From the NCBI GenBank assembly GCA_021805955.1, contig JAJZDO010000432.1:1-5868 (forward strand): a DNA stretch of 5,868 nucleotides. Reading direction: 5' to 3'. The first letter of the stretch is position 1, and every line of letters begins with the position of its first letter. The position numbers and the translations under genes were made by a program. Positions 1 through 5,868 of this stretch are shown piece by piece. Below the pieces are notes generated by a model. That model ran no database searches. It had not been told where the DNA came from and saw nothing but the letters and a program-made list of their open reading frames with translations. This DNA is from Acidobacteriota bacterium. GTDB taxonomy: Bacteria; Acidobacteriota; Terriglobia; Terriglobales; Acidobacteriaceae.

Positions 1-274
1 TTGTCGCACAAGATTTTCCGCAGAAGAAATAAGCCTTTCCGTCGTGCTCCAGTTTAGCCGCCGCGCGGGCGGGTGCCACCTTCATGCCGCATACGGGATC
101 GATTTCGCTTGGCGTATACAGGGCTGGGTTGCAGCTGAACTTTTCGGCGCAAGAACTACCGCAGAAGAAGTATCTTTTTCCATCGTGCTCGACGGATCCA
201 TCTGCTTTGTCGGGCGTGAACTGCATTCCGCAGACAGGATCTCTTACCGTTCCCAATTGTGTCAGCTCAGCCAT
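1..274 (-). CDS. Tandem YHS-domain protein, N-terminal fragment (probable heavy-metal P-type ATPase), cut by window edge
   Basis: This is the first 91 codons of a gene that runs off the left edge. It starts at ATG 274; a TGA lies two codons upstream in frame (278-280), so the start cannot be further out. Two YHS-type metal-binding modules follow each other. Module 1 covers about residues 12-53, with DPVCGM (Cys15), YFFCGSSC (Cys38, Cys42), then KF and Pro-x-x-Tyr. Module 2 begins at residue 59, with DPVCGM (Cys62) and YFFCGKSC (Cys85, Cys89). The repeat period is 47 residues. YHS domains bind soft metals through these cysteines, and pairs of them are known at the N-terminus of copper-type P1B ATPases, which export metal across the inner membrane. 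The ATPase core is outside the window, so a stand-alone YHS protein remains possible. The ribosome binding site is weak (GGAACGGTGA). It lies 135 bases downstream of the penicillin-binding protein gene on the same strand. The YHS identification is firm; the ATPase assignment is inference. Confidence 0.85.
   Translation of the reverse strand, partial: MAELTQLGTVRDPVCGMQFTPDKADGSVEHDGKRYFFCGSSCAEKFSCNPALYTPSEIDPVCGMKVAPARAAAKLEHDGKAYFFCGKSCAT
12..239 (-). repeat. Two-copy coding repeat: tandem YHS modules with a 141-bp period
   Basis: The two YHS modules are similar in DNA as well as protein. Both start with a GATCC(C/T)GT(A/C)TGCGG(A/C)ATG block, and both contain GAGCACGA(T/C)GGAAA followed by TTCTTCTGCGG. 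The differences are mostly at third codon positions plus a diverged linker. This fits an old internal domain duplication kept under protein-level selection. The second copy is cut by the window edge after its last cysteine pair. Confidence 0.75.
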
Positions 275-409
275 TTGTCACCGTTCCGCGGCCGATCCAA
301 CATGTATGGAGACCGCTCTGTCAGCGGAAAACGTATTCTCGCTGCCTTATCTCCGCCCGCGTAGATCCCGCTTGCACTCCTGAATCCACATATCCCATTG
401 GATGACGAA
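275..409. other. Intergenic gap between the penicillin-binding protein and YHS genes
   Basis: This 135-base stretch has no credible gene. On the minus strand it holds a perfect 5-bp inverted repeat with a 5-base loop (CCGCT-GACAG-AGCGG, positions 313-327), not followed by a T-run on either strand, so it is not a convincing intrinsic terminator. It could be part of an operator or be chance. I found no clear -35/-10 pair and no recognisable CueR- or CsoR-type operator, although a metal-responsive promoter would be expected here if the YHS gene is independently controlled. A 25-codon minus-strand frame (398-321) lacks a ribosome binding site and was not called. Confidence 0.5.
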
Positions 410-3124
410 CTATTGCTGTGGTTGCGGGTTCTGATTCGGCGGCTGATTTCGATTCTTACCGTCATCCTTGAAAACGCCGAATATTTTGCCGAAGAATCCC
501 TTTTTCTTTTTCTTCGGTCCGGCCTGATTCTGCTCATCGTTTGCTCCGCTCGCTGGATTTGTTCCTGATGGAGGCTTCGGCTGAACCACGTTTGCCGGAG
601 GCGGGGGAATGGGCGGCGCAGACTGGTTTCCTCCCAATCCAAACATTTTTTGAAAAATGTTTCGCTGGTCGCCATTGGGATGGTCGCAGGTGCCAGTCGG
701 CTGCGTTCCATCCAGGAATGCAGCCGTATAGTCGTCTGGGCACGAGGCGTCCGCGATCAGGTTGGTCGTCTTGTCGAGCGTGACTTCCGTGATGCCGGCA
801 GGAGGGTCAAAGAATTGCGTGTCGGAATACTGCGGCAGCATCACGGCATTCTTCATGAATTCCGCCCAGATTGGCGCAGCCGCCTGCGCGCCTTCCAGCT
901 TTACGTCGGTATAGTCGTCATTCCCAACCCACACGACACACAGCAGGTTGCTGGTGAAGCCGGCAAACCATGCGTCGTGGGAGGTCCCAGTCTTGCCCGC
1001 TGCCGGGGCTTCGAATCCCATGCCGCGCACTCCTGCTGCTGTCCCATGGTTGATGACATCCCGCATCAGGCTCAGGGTAAGGTACGCCACTCGCGGGTCG
1101 AGCACCGGTTTTGAGATTGGCGCAAAATCGTCCACCACATCGCCGCCGGCGGTGCGAACGGAGGAGATCATGTTCGGTTCGATCATGACCCCATTGTTGG
1201 CGAAGATCGTGTATGCTCCTGCAATTTGCAGCGGGGAAGCATCGTACGCGCCGATCGCCACCGAGGGCGTCGCCTGCGCGGACGCGATACCGGCCTGATG
1301 GGCCAACGCTGCCACATTGTCGAAGCCGACCATTTGACCCAGCGCGATGGTGGCCACGTTCTGCGACAGCATCAGCGCGGTGCGCGCCGTAATCATGCCC
1401 ATCTGTTCATGTTTATAGTTGTGCGGCGAGTACTGCACGTTGCCGTTATCAAAATCGAAGGTCGTGTCGGCATCGTTCAACATGGTCACCGCTGTAAAGA
1501 CACCCTGCTGGCCTGGCAGAGCAACTCCCGTCAGGCTACTGTTGAAGGCTGTGGCATAGACAAATGGCTTGAATACGGACCCGGTCGGCCGCTGAACGAC
1601 AGCGTGGTTCAATTGGCTGAAGCCGTAATTCTGTCCACCTACCAGAGCCAGAACCTGGCCGGTATGCGGATTCAAAGCAATCATCGCTACCTGCGGGTAT
1701 GTAATGTGCTGATTCGTCATTACGATGCCGTGGCGAGTGTGGCGTTCATATCGTCTGCGGACTAGATCGTCTACGTGTTTCATGCCGTTTTCGACGGCCA
1801 CAGTGGCGATACTCTGCAGGTCCGGGTCGAGAGACGTGTAGATGTGCAGTCCCTCGCCGTTAATGTCGCGTTCCCCGTAGCGCTCCATCAGCTTTTTGCG
1901 TACCAGGTCGACAAAGAATGGCGCCTCCCGTTCATCCACGCTGAACGGCGTCAAACTAAGCGGCGCCGCCTTCGCCTCTTTTGCCTGCTGGCGGGTGATG
2001 GAATGGGTCTCCACCATGGCATCGAGCACAATGTTGCGCCGAGCAATGGCCCGTTGTGGGTACCTGTAAGGCGACAGGCGACTCGGACCCTGGATCATGC
2101 CAGCCAGCAACGCGCACTCCGGCAGGTTCAGGTCGCGGATGTTCTTGCCGAAATATGCCTGCGCCGCCTCTCCGAACCCGTCAATCGCGAAGCTACCTCG
2201 CTGGCCCAGAGGAATTTCATTGGCATAGATCGTAAAGATTTGTTTCTTGGTGTAGTGATTCTCCAACTGAAATGCGATTGCCGTCTGAATGATTTTCCGC
2301 TTAAAACGCTTCTCCGGGGAGAGAAAGAAAAGGCGCGCCACCTGCATGGTCAGTGTCGAGCTGCCTTCGCTATATCGCCGCGACCGTAGATCGGCGATGG
2401 CTGCGCCGAAGACGCGCACATAATCTACCGCGCCATGCTCGAAAAATCGCCGGTCTTCAATCGACGTGACTGCGGGAACAAGATACTTGGGGAGTTCGTC
2501 GTAGGTGACCAGGCGCCGCTTGCCGCGATCTTTGTCAGAGAGCCCGGTAATCATTTGGGGTTCCAGTTCGTAGGAGCTCAGTTGCTCGCCGTCGTCCCCC
2601 TTGATCGCTTTGACGATACCCTTCGCCGTGTAAACGGTAGCTCCATCCGGGGCATGGTACGATTGCGGCCCAGGCTGAATGTGAATGCTGCTCTCTGTAA
2701 GCGAGAATGTTCCCAACTGGGATGGATGGGGAACGCCCGCAGTGCTGTAACCTGCACGGGTCAGGTCTTGCGCAATCTCCTGCACGCTATATTTCTGGTC
2801 GGGCCGAACTTCGGCTGGCGCAGCGTAGATCTTCGCCGTACTGGCAAACAGCGGCTGGCGCAGTCGTTGTTCCACCACATGCTCGTATGCGTGATAGTAG
2901 TAAGCAAAAACGATGCCGCCCACGGCGCAGACCAACAAGATGCAAGCCGCAATCCCCAGCAGCAGCTTGATTCTCCAGTCGGAGTGCCATTTCTTGCCGC
3001 CACCGCGACCGCTGGCTCGCGTGCGTGGGCGACTGCCACCTCCGCTTGCGGTTCGAACCCTGCCAGCGCCACTCGGTGGATTGGGCCGCGATGTCGGTCG
3101 CGGAGGTCTCTCGGTTCCTGCCAT
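410..3124 (-). CDS. Bifunctional class A penicillin-binding protein, PBP1B-like (glycosyltransferase 51 / transpeptidase)
   Basis: The protein has 904 residues, is anchored in the inner membrane and acts in the periplasm, where it polymerises lipid II and cross-links stem peptides. Seen in order: a Pro/Arg/Gly-rich cytoplasmic tail (1-48); one membrane segment (about 54-76); a region resembling the UB2H domain of E. coli PBP1B (about 100-195); a GT51 domain (about 205-380) with EDRRFFEHGAVD (catalytic Glu223), EGSSTLTMQ (254-261) and YANEIPLGQ (Glu303, matching the second catalytic Glu of PBP1B); and a transpeptidase domain (about 475-765) with SVFK (nucleophile Ser516, Lys519), SQN (587-589) and KTGT (711-714). 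After it come Cys795 and Cys813, then a Pro/Asn/Gln-rich tail with a lysine-rich segment. The start is ATG 3124, preceded by GAGAGG four bases upstream. The same frame is open to 3247, but that would overlap proS and add residues of no recognisable domain. It lies 88 bases after proS, so co-transcription is plausible. All catalytic motifs are present, so it should be active. Confidence 0.95.
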   Translation of the reverse strand: MAGTERPPRPTSRPNPPSGAGRVRTASGGGSRPRTRASGRGGGKKWHSDWRIKLLLGIAACILLVCAVGGIVFAYYYHAYEHVVEQRLRQPLFASTAKIYAAPAEVRPDQKYSVQEIAQDLTRAGYSTAGVPHPSQLGTFSLTESSIHIQPGPQSYHAPDGATVYTAKGIVKAIKGDDGEQLSSYELEPQMITGLSDKDRGKRRLVTYDELPKYLVPAVTSIEDRRFFEHGAVDYVRVFGAAIADLRSRRYSEGSSTLTMQVARLFFLSPEKRFKRKIIQTAIAFQLENHYTKKQIFTIYANEIPLGQRGSFAIDGFGEAAQAYFGKNIRDLNLPECALLAGMIQGPSRLSPYRYPQRAIARRNIVLDAMVETHSITRQQAKEAKAAPLSLTPFSVDEREAPFFVDLVRKKLMERYGERDINGEGLHIYTSLDPDLQSIATVAVENGMKHVDDLVRRRYERHTRHGIVMTNQHITYPQVAMIALNPHTGQVLALVGGQNYGFSQLNHAVVQRPTGSVFKPFVYATAFNSSLTGVALPGQQGVFTAVTMLNDADTTFDFDNGNVQYSPHNYKHEQMGMITARTALMLSQNVATIALGQMVGFDNVAALAHQAGIASAQATPSVAIGAYDASPLQIAGAYTIFANNGVMIEPNMISSVRTAGGDVVDDFAPISKPVLDPRVAYLTLSLMRDVINHGTAAGVRGMGFEAPAAGKTGTSHDAWFAGFTSNLLCVVWVGNDDYTDVKLEGAQAAAPIWAEFMKNAVMLPQYSDTQFFDPPAGITEVTLDKTTNLIADASCPDDYTAAFLDGTQPTGTCDHPNGDQRNIFQKMFGLGGNQSAPPIPPPPANVVQPKPPSGTNPASGANDEQNQAGPKKKKKGFFGKIFGVFKDDGKNRNQPPNQNPQPQQ

Positions 3125-3212
3125 GTTTCCTCTCGGCTGTCCTTGCTCGGTCGACTGGTATTGCCGCCCTGCGTGCCATGGCGCTCCATCTCCCTTGCCG
3201 CGCTTCGGTTGC
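3125..3212. other. Short gap between proS and the penicillin-binding protein gene
   Basis: These 88 bases lie between the TAG of proS (3213-3215) and the ATG of the penicillin-binding protein gene. I see no hairpin with a T-run and no clear promoter, so read-through transcription from proS is the simplest reading. Apart from the ribosome binding site near 3129-3134 nothing is recognisable. Confidence 0.45.
3129..3134 (-). promoter_or_regulatory. Ribosome binding site of the penicillin-binding protein gene
   Basis: GAGAGG on the minus strand lies four bases before ATG 3124 (GAGAGG-AAAC-ATG). It decides the start: the more upstream frame opening at 3247 lies inside proS. ATG 3189 and ATG 3179 in the gap also have purine-rich sequence nearby, but they open other frames that do not encode the membrane segment or the catalytic domains. 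Confidence 0.7.
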
Positions 3213-5060
3213 CTACGCCAGCGCGACCGGCGTGGCGGCCCGCACACGCTCCTGGATCAGTCTCGCCGCGTCCTGAAGTGGGATGTCCTCGCTGCTCTTC
3301 GCGGACCGCGTGACCAACTCCACGATGCCGTCCGCGACTTTTTTCCCTATATTGATCCGGAAGGGAATCCCAACTAAATCCGCGTCTTTGAATTTCACCC
3401 CGGCGCGCTCCTCGCGGTCATCCAATAACACGTCAAGACCGGCAGAACTCAATTCTGCCGCCAGCTTTTCGCCGCTGGCTTTTAGACCAGCATCGCTCAC
3501 GTTGGTGATCGTCACCACCACATCAAACGGCGCAATCGAAGGCGGCAGGGAAAAACCATTGTCGTCGAAGCTCTGTTCGACACTTGCGGTTAAGATGCGC
3601 TCAATGCCAATGCCGTAGCTGCCCATGATGGGAGTGACTTCTTTTCCGTTGGGATCGAGCACGCGCGCCCCCATGCTGTCCGTATAGCGGTACCCAAGCT
3701 TAAAAATATGTCCAACTTCCACTGCTTTGGCAACGTGCAGCGGCGCATTGCAGGCCGGACATCCTTCTCCTTCGTTCACCGCGCGGATGCTAGCCGATAC
3801 CGTCCAGGTGAAATCGCGCTTTGGCGTCACATTGCGGAAGTGATAGTCCAACTTGTTGGCGCCGCAAATCATGTTCTTGCGCTCTTCCAACGCTTCGTCC
3901 AGCACCACTACCATCTTCAGCCGGTTGGCCGCCGCCCAGAATTGCTGTGTGCGGTTGGGCTGAAAGGTTGCTCGTTGCAGCTCCGGCAACAAATTCGGCT
4001 CAACAATTTGCGTTAAACCGACTGGACCCAGAAAGCCTCCCGGTGCCTTGAAGTAGATGGCGAGTTCTTCAGGCAGCATCGGCCGCAATTGTCCGGCGCG
4101 CAAAATGCCTAACAACTTTGTTTCGTTTACATTGTGGTCGCCACGCAAAAAGACGGCTACCGCCAGCCACACCGGCTGATCAGCGGCGTCCCGTTTTTCC
4201 GCCATATAGGCCACGCACTTAATGTCCTGACTGGCGCTGACCTTCATGAATGCGGTCACGTCCGCGATCGCACCCATCCCCGGCGTGTGCACTAGGTCCG
4301 GCTGACCGTCGCCGGTCGGCGCAAGGTCTTCGGCAGGCGGCAATTGCGACGTCGCTTTTTCTACGTTGGCGGCATATCCGCACTGCGCGCAACTGGCGAT
4401 CAGGTCTTCGCCGGCATCGGTGTACACCATGAACTCCTGCGACTGGGAACCGCCCATCGCGCCCGAATCCGCCTCGACCGCGACAAACTTCAGTCCGCAG
4501 CGGGAAAAAATTCGCCGGTAGACCGCGTCGTGCTTCTGGTAGCTTGCATCGAGTCCAGCAGCGTCGATATCAAAGGAGTATGCGTCCTTCATCAGGAACT
4601 GTCGCACGCGCAGCAGTCCCGCTTTCGGCCGGGGCTCATCGCGAAACTTGGTCTGGATCTGATACCAGATTTGCGGCAGATGCTTGTAGCTGCGCAATTC
4701 TTTCCGCGCGATCTCCGTCATCACTTCTTCGTGCGTCATGCCCAGGCACAGGTCGGCGCCCTTGCGGTCTTTCAGGCGGAACATGTTGTCGCCCATGCTG
4801 GTCCAACGCCCGCTCTGCTCCCACAACTCGCGAGGCAGCAAAGCGGGAAGCAGAAATTCCTGGCCGATCGAGTCCATTTCTTCGCGCACGATCGCGACAA
4901 TCTTGTTGATTGATCGCTGCCCGAGAAAAAGGTAGGAGTAGATGCCCGCGCCCAACTGGCGTATGTATCCGGCGCGGACCAGAAACTTGTGACTGGCGAC
5001 TTCGGCGTCTGCCGGGGCTTCACGAAGAGTAGGAAGAAACAGTTGCGACCAGCGATGCAT
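3213..5060 (-). CDS. proS: Prolyl-tRNA synthetase, bacterial type with INS editing domain
   Basis: A cytoplasmic class II synthetase that charges tRNA-Pro with proline. From ATG 5060 it has 615 residues; the frame also allows GTG 5090 (10 residues more). The ATG is preferred because [20 protein letters not shown] aligns with the very start of E. coli ProRS (MRTSQYLLSTLKETPADAE). Numbered from GTG: motif 1 lies around [16 protein letters not shown] (81-96); THEE is at 119-122; motif 2 runs from [12 protein letters not shown] to [11 protein letters not shown] (147-173); the INS (YbaK-like) editing domain lies about 240-425 with GDHNVNETK (317-325), Lys291 and His417, which align with E. coli Lys279 and His369; motif 3 is [11 protein letters not shown] (490-500); the anticodon-binding domain runs about 522-625 with [13 protein letters not shown]. 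CxxC pairs (234/237 and 444/447) flank the editing domain, a candidate zinc site absent from E. coli ProRS. It is longer than the 572-residue E. coli enzyme, largely through an insertion in the editing domain. No clear Shine-Dalgarno precedes either start. Confidence 0.97.
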   Translation of the reverse strand: MHRWSQLFLPTLREAPADAEVASHKFLVRAGYIRQLGAGIYSYLFLGQRSINKIVAIVREEMDSIGQEFLLPALLPRELWEQSGRWTSMGDNMFRLKDRKGADLCLGMTHEEVMTEIARKELRSYKHLPQIWYQIQTKFRDEPRPKAGLLRVRQFLMKDAYSFDIDAAGLDASYQKHDAVYRRIFSRCGLKFVAVEADSGAMGGSQSQEFMVYTDAGEDLIASCAQCGYAANVEKATSQLPPAEDLAPTGDGQPDLVHTPGMGAIADVTAFMKVSASQDIKCVAYMAEKRDAADQPVWLAVAVFLRGDHNVNETKLLGILRAGQLRPMLPEELAIYFKAPGGFLGPVGLTQIVEPNLLPELQRATFQPNRTQQFWAAANRLKMVVVLDEALEERKNMICGANKLDYHFRNVTPKRDFTWTVSASIRAVNEGEGCPACNAPLHVAKAVEVGHIFKLGYRYTDSMGARVLDPNGKEVTPIMGSYGIGIERILTASVEQSFDDNGFSLPPSIAPFDVVVTITNVSDAGLKASGEKLAAELSSAGLDVLLDDREERAGVKFKDADLVGIPFRINIGKKVADGIVELVTRSAKSSEDIPLQDAARLIQERVRAATPVALA

Positions 5061-5198
5061 GGGGTGGGTAGGTATCCTTATCGGGTTCACTAGTTCAATC
5101 TGTTCATTCTACTAGTTTCTGCTCCAGTCTCTTCGGGTCGCTTGTTTGCAGAACGTCTTTTGAATCGCATTGGCTTGTCGCAGCTTCCTCCCTATCTC
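5061..5198. other. Gap between the kdsD-like gene and proS
   Basis: This gap is 138 bases to ATG 5060, or 108 to GTG 5090. On the minus strand it has GGGAGG (5187-5192) just after the isomerase stop, with no start codon at normal spacing, and a 26-codon frame (5170-5090) whose TAG overlaps the alternative GTG of proS by one base. A TAGAAT (5106-5111) resembles a -10 box and would put a transcript start near 5099, which would suit ATG 5060, but I see no matching -35. There is no terminator-like hairpin, so read-through from the isomerase gene is possible. Confidence 0.4.
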
Positions 5199-5868
5199 TT
5201 AGAACAGTTCTGTTCCCCACAAGTCGTGCAAATGGATCACGCCTTCCACACGGCCCTCGTCATCGACCACAACCAGCGATGTAATTTTGCGCTCTTCCAT
5301 GCGACGCAGGGCTTCAGCCGCAAACTCGTTCGCGGCAATCGTCAGCGGATTCGGGTGCATGGCTTCGCCCGCTGTCTTCGCCAGCGCACTCGCACCCTCC
5401 CTCTCCAACAGCCGACGCAGGTCGCCATCGCTGAGCAGTCCAACCAGTTTTTCGCCTTCCACCACGGTCGTCATGCCCAGCCCTTTGCTCGACATTTCGT
5501 AGATTACGTCCGACATCGCCGTCTTCTGGGTGACGCGTGGTACGGCCTCGCCAGAGTGCATCAACTGCTCGACGCGCATCAGGCGCTTGCCCAGCTTTCC
5601 GCCGGGATGCAGGTTGGCGAAATCTTCGGCTCGAAAGCCCTTGCGGGCGGAGACAGCTATCGCCAGCGCATCGCCCAACGCAAGCATGGTCGTGGTGGAG
5701 GCTGTCGGCGCCAGCCCCAGCGTACATGCCTCCTGCTCCACGGAGCAGTCCAGCGCCACATCGCTGGCCAGCGCCAGCGTCGAATGCATCTCGCAGCAGA
5801 AGCTGATCAATGCATCGCCAATCCGCTTCAGCATCTCCAGCAGCCGCAGAATCTCTTCTGTCTCGCCG
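5199..5868 (-). CDS. kdsD: Arabinose-5-phosphate isomerase, KpsF/GutQ family, C-terminal part, cut by window edge
   Basis: The enzyme interconverts D-ribulose 5-phosphate and D-arabinose 5-phosphate, the first step towards Kdo of lipopolysaccharide, in the cytoplasm. The frame is open to the right edge, giving 222 visible codons. The first ones (GETEEILRLLEMLKRIG) align with SGESSEITALIPVLKRL in E. coli KdsD, so ATG 5834 is an internal methionine and roughly the first 100 residues lie outside the window. The rest of the SIS domain carries VEQEACTLGLAPTASTT and AEDFANLHPGGKLGKRL, which contain the Glu and His matching E. coli Glu152 and His193. Two CBS domains follow: the first from about LMHSGEAVP to SDGDLRRLLE, the second from EAMHPNPLTI to the end (GVIHLHDLWGTELF). 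Their function in this family is probably regulatory or structural. The stop is TAA at 5199-5201. KpsF and GutQ paralogues have the same architecture, so the kdsD role is inferred. The family assignment is secure. Confidence 0.93.
   Translation of the reverse strand, partial: GETEEILRLLEMLKRIGDALISFCCEMHSTLALASDVALDCSVEQEACTLGLAPTASTTTMLALGDALAIAVSARKGFRAEDFANLHPGGKLGKRLMRVEQLMHSGEAVPRVTQKTAMSDVIYEMSSKGLGMTTVVEGEKLVGLLSDGDLRRLLEREGASALAKTAGEAMHPNPLTIAANEFAAEALRRMEERKITSLVVVDDEGRVEGVIHLHDLWGTELF

Noticed and set aside
321..398. A 25-codon minus-strand frame between the penicillin-binding protein and YHS genes
   Set aside because: There is no ribosome binding site, it is very short, and nothing in its sequence is recognisable.
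2761..3189. Minus-strand frames opening at ATG 3189 (142 codons) and ATG 3179 (130 codons)
   Set aside because: They start in the proS-PBP gap near purine-rich sequence, but run out of frame through the membrane segment and UB2H-like region of the real gene and encode Arg-rich sequence without domains.
3125..3247. N-terminal extension of 41 residues on the penicillin-binding protein
   Set aside because: It would begin inside proS, its residues match no known domain, and ATG 3124 has a good ribosome binding site just upstream.
2435..3313. A 292-codon open frame on the plus strand, and other long plus-strand frames (1226-1765, 1775-2389, 4344-4913)
   Set aside because: They lie antisense to the penicillin-binding protein and proS genes, whose catalytic motifs are intact on the minus strand. 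Their translations are low-complexity or Arg/His-rich with no recognisable domain, as expected from antisense shadows in GC-rich DNA.
5106..5111. TAGAAT as the -10 box of a proS promoter
   Set aside because: Five of six bases match, but no -35-like hexamer stands at 16-18 bases upstream, and a single hexamer is expected by chance. It is mentioned only in the gap description.
5199..5834. ATG 5834 as the start of a complete 211-residue isomerase
   Set aside because: The frame stays open to the window edge, and the residues upstream align with the KdsD SIS domain, so the methionine is internal and the gene is cut by the window, not truncated in the genome.
1..5868. A defence system, mobile element, CRISPR array or new biosynthetic cluster
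   Set aside because: I found no direct-repeat arrays, terminal inverted repeats, transposase or nuclease motifs, or attachment sites; all coding capacity is explained by four housekeeping or envelope and metal genes.

Overview
The window holds four genes, all on the minus strand and reading from the right edge to the left. In transcription order they are: the C-terminal part of a KpsF/GutQ-type arabinose-5-phosphate isomerase (kdsD-like, cut by the right edge), a complete prolyl-tRNA synthetase (proS), a complete bifunctional class A penicillin-binding protein of PBP1B-like architecture, and the first 91 codons of a protein with two tandem YHS metal-binding domains (cut by the left edge). The last is most likely the N-terminus of a heavy-metal (copper-type) P-type ATPase. 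The many long open frames on the plus strand are antisense shadows of these genes.

Organism: the isomerase points to Kdo and lipopolysaccharide, hence an outer membrane, and the UB2H-like penicillin-binding protein fits a Gram-negative envelope. The DNA is moderately GC-rich. The ProRS N-terminus ([20 protein letters not shown]) and the style of the penicillin-binding protein resemble what I remember from Acidobacteriota (Terriglobia). That placement is inference from memory and was not searched.

Layout: 5199-5868 kdsD-like; 5061-5198 gap with an orphan Shine-Dalgarno-like block and a doubtful 26-codon reading frame; proS from ATG 5060 (or GTG 5090) to 3213; an 88-base gap carrying the ribosome binding site of the next gene; penicillin-binding protein 3124-410; 135-base gap with a short perfect inverted repeat but no convincing terminator; YHS protein from 274 to the left edge.

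The genes do not form one pathway. The isomerase supplies Kdo precursor for the outer membrane, the penicillin-binding protein polymerises and cross-links peptidoglycan, ProRS serves translation, and the YHS protein handles metal ions. Same-strand order and short gaps allow co-transcription of the first three. The YHS gene could have its own promoter. I see no mobile element, CRISPR array, tRNA or rRNA, and no good evidence for an undescribed system. The points worth a second look are details: an insertion and two Cys pairs around the ProRS editing domain, a lysine-rich amphipathic tail on the penicillin-binding protein, the tandem YHS pair, and the kdsD-proS gap.
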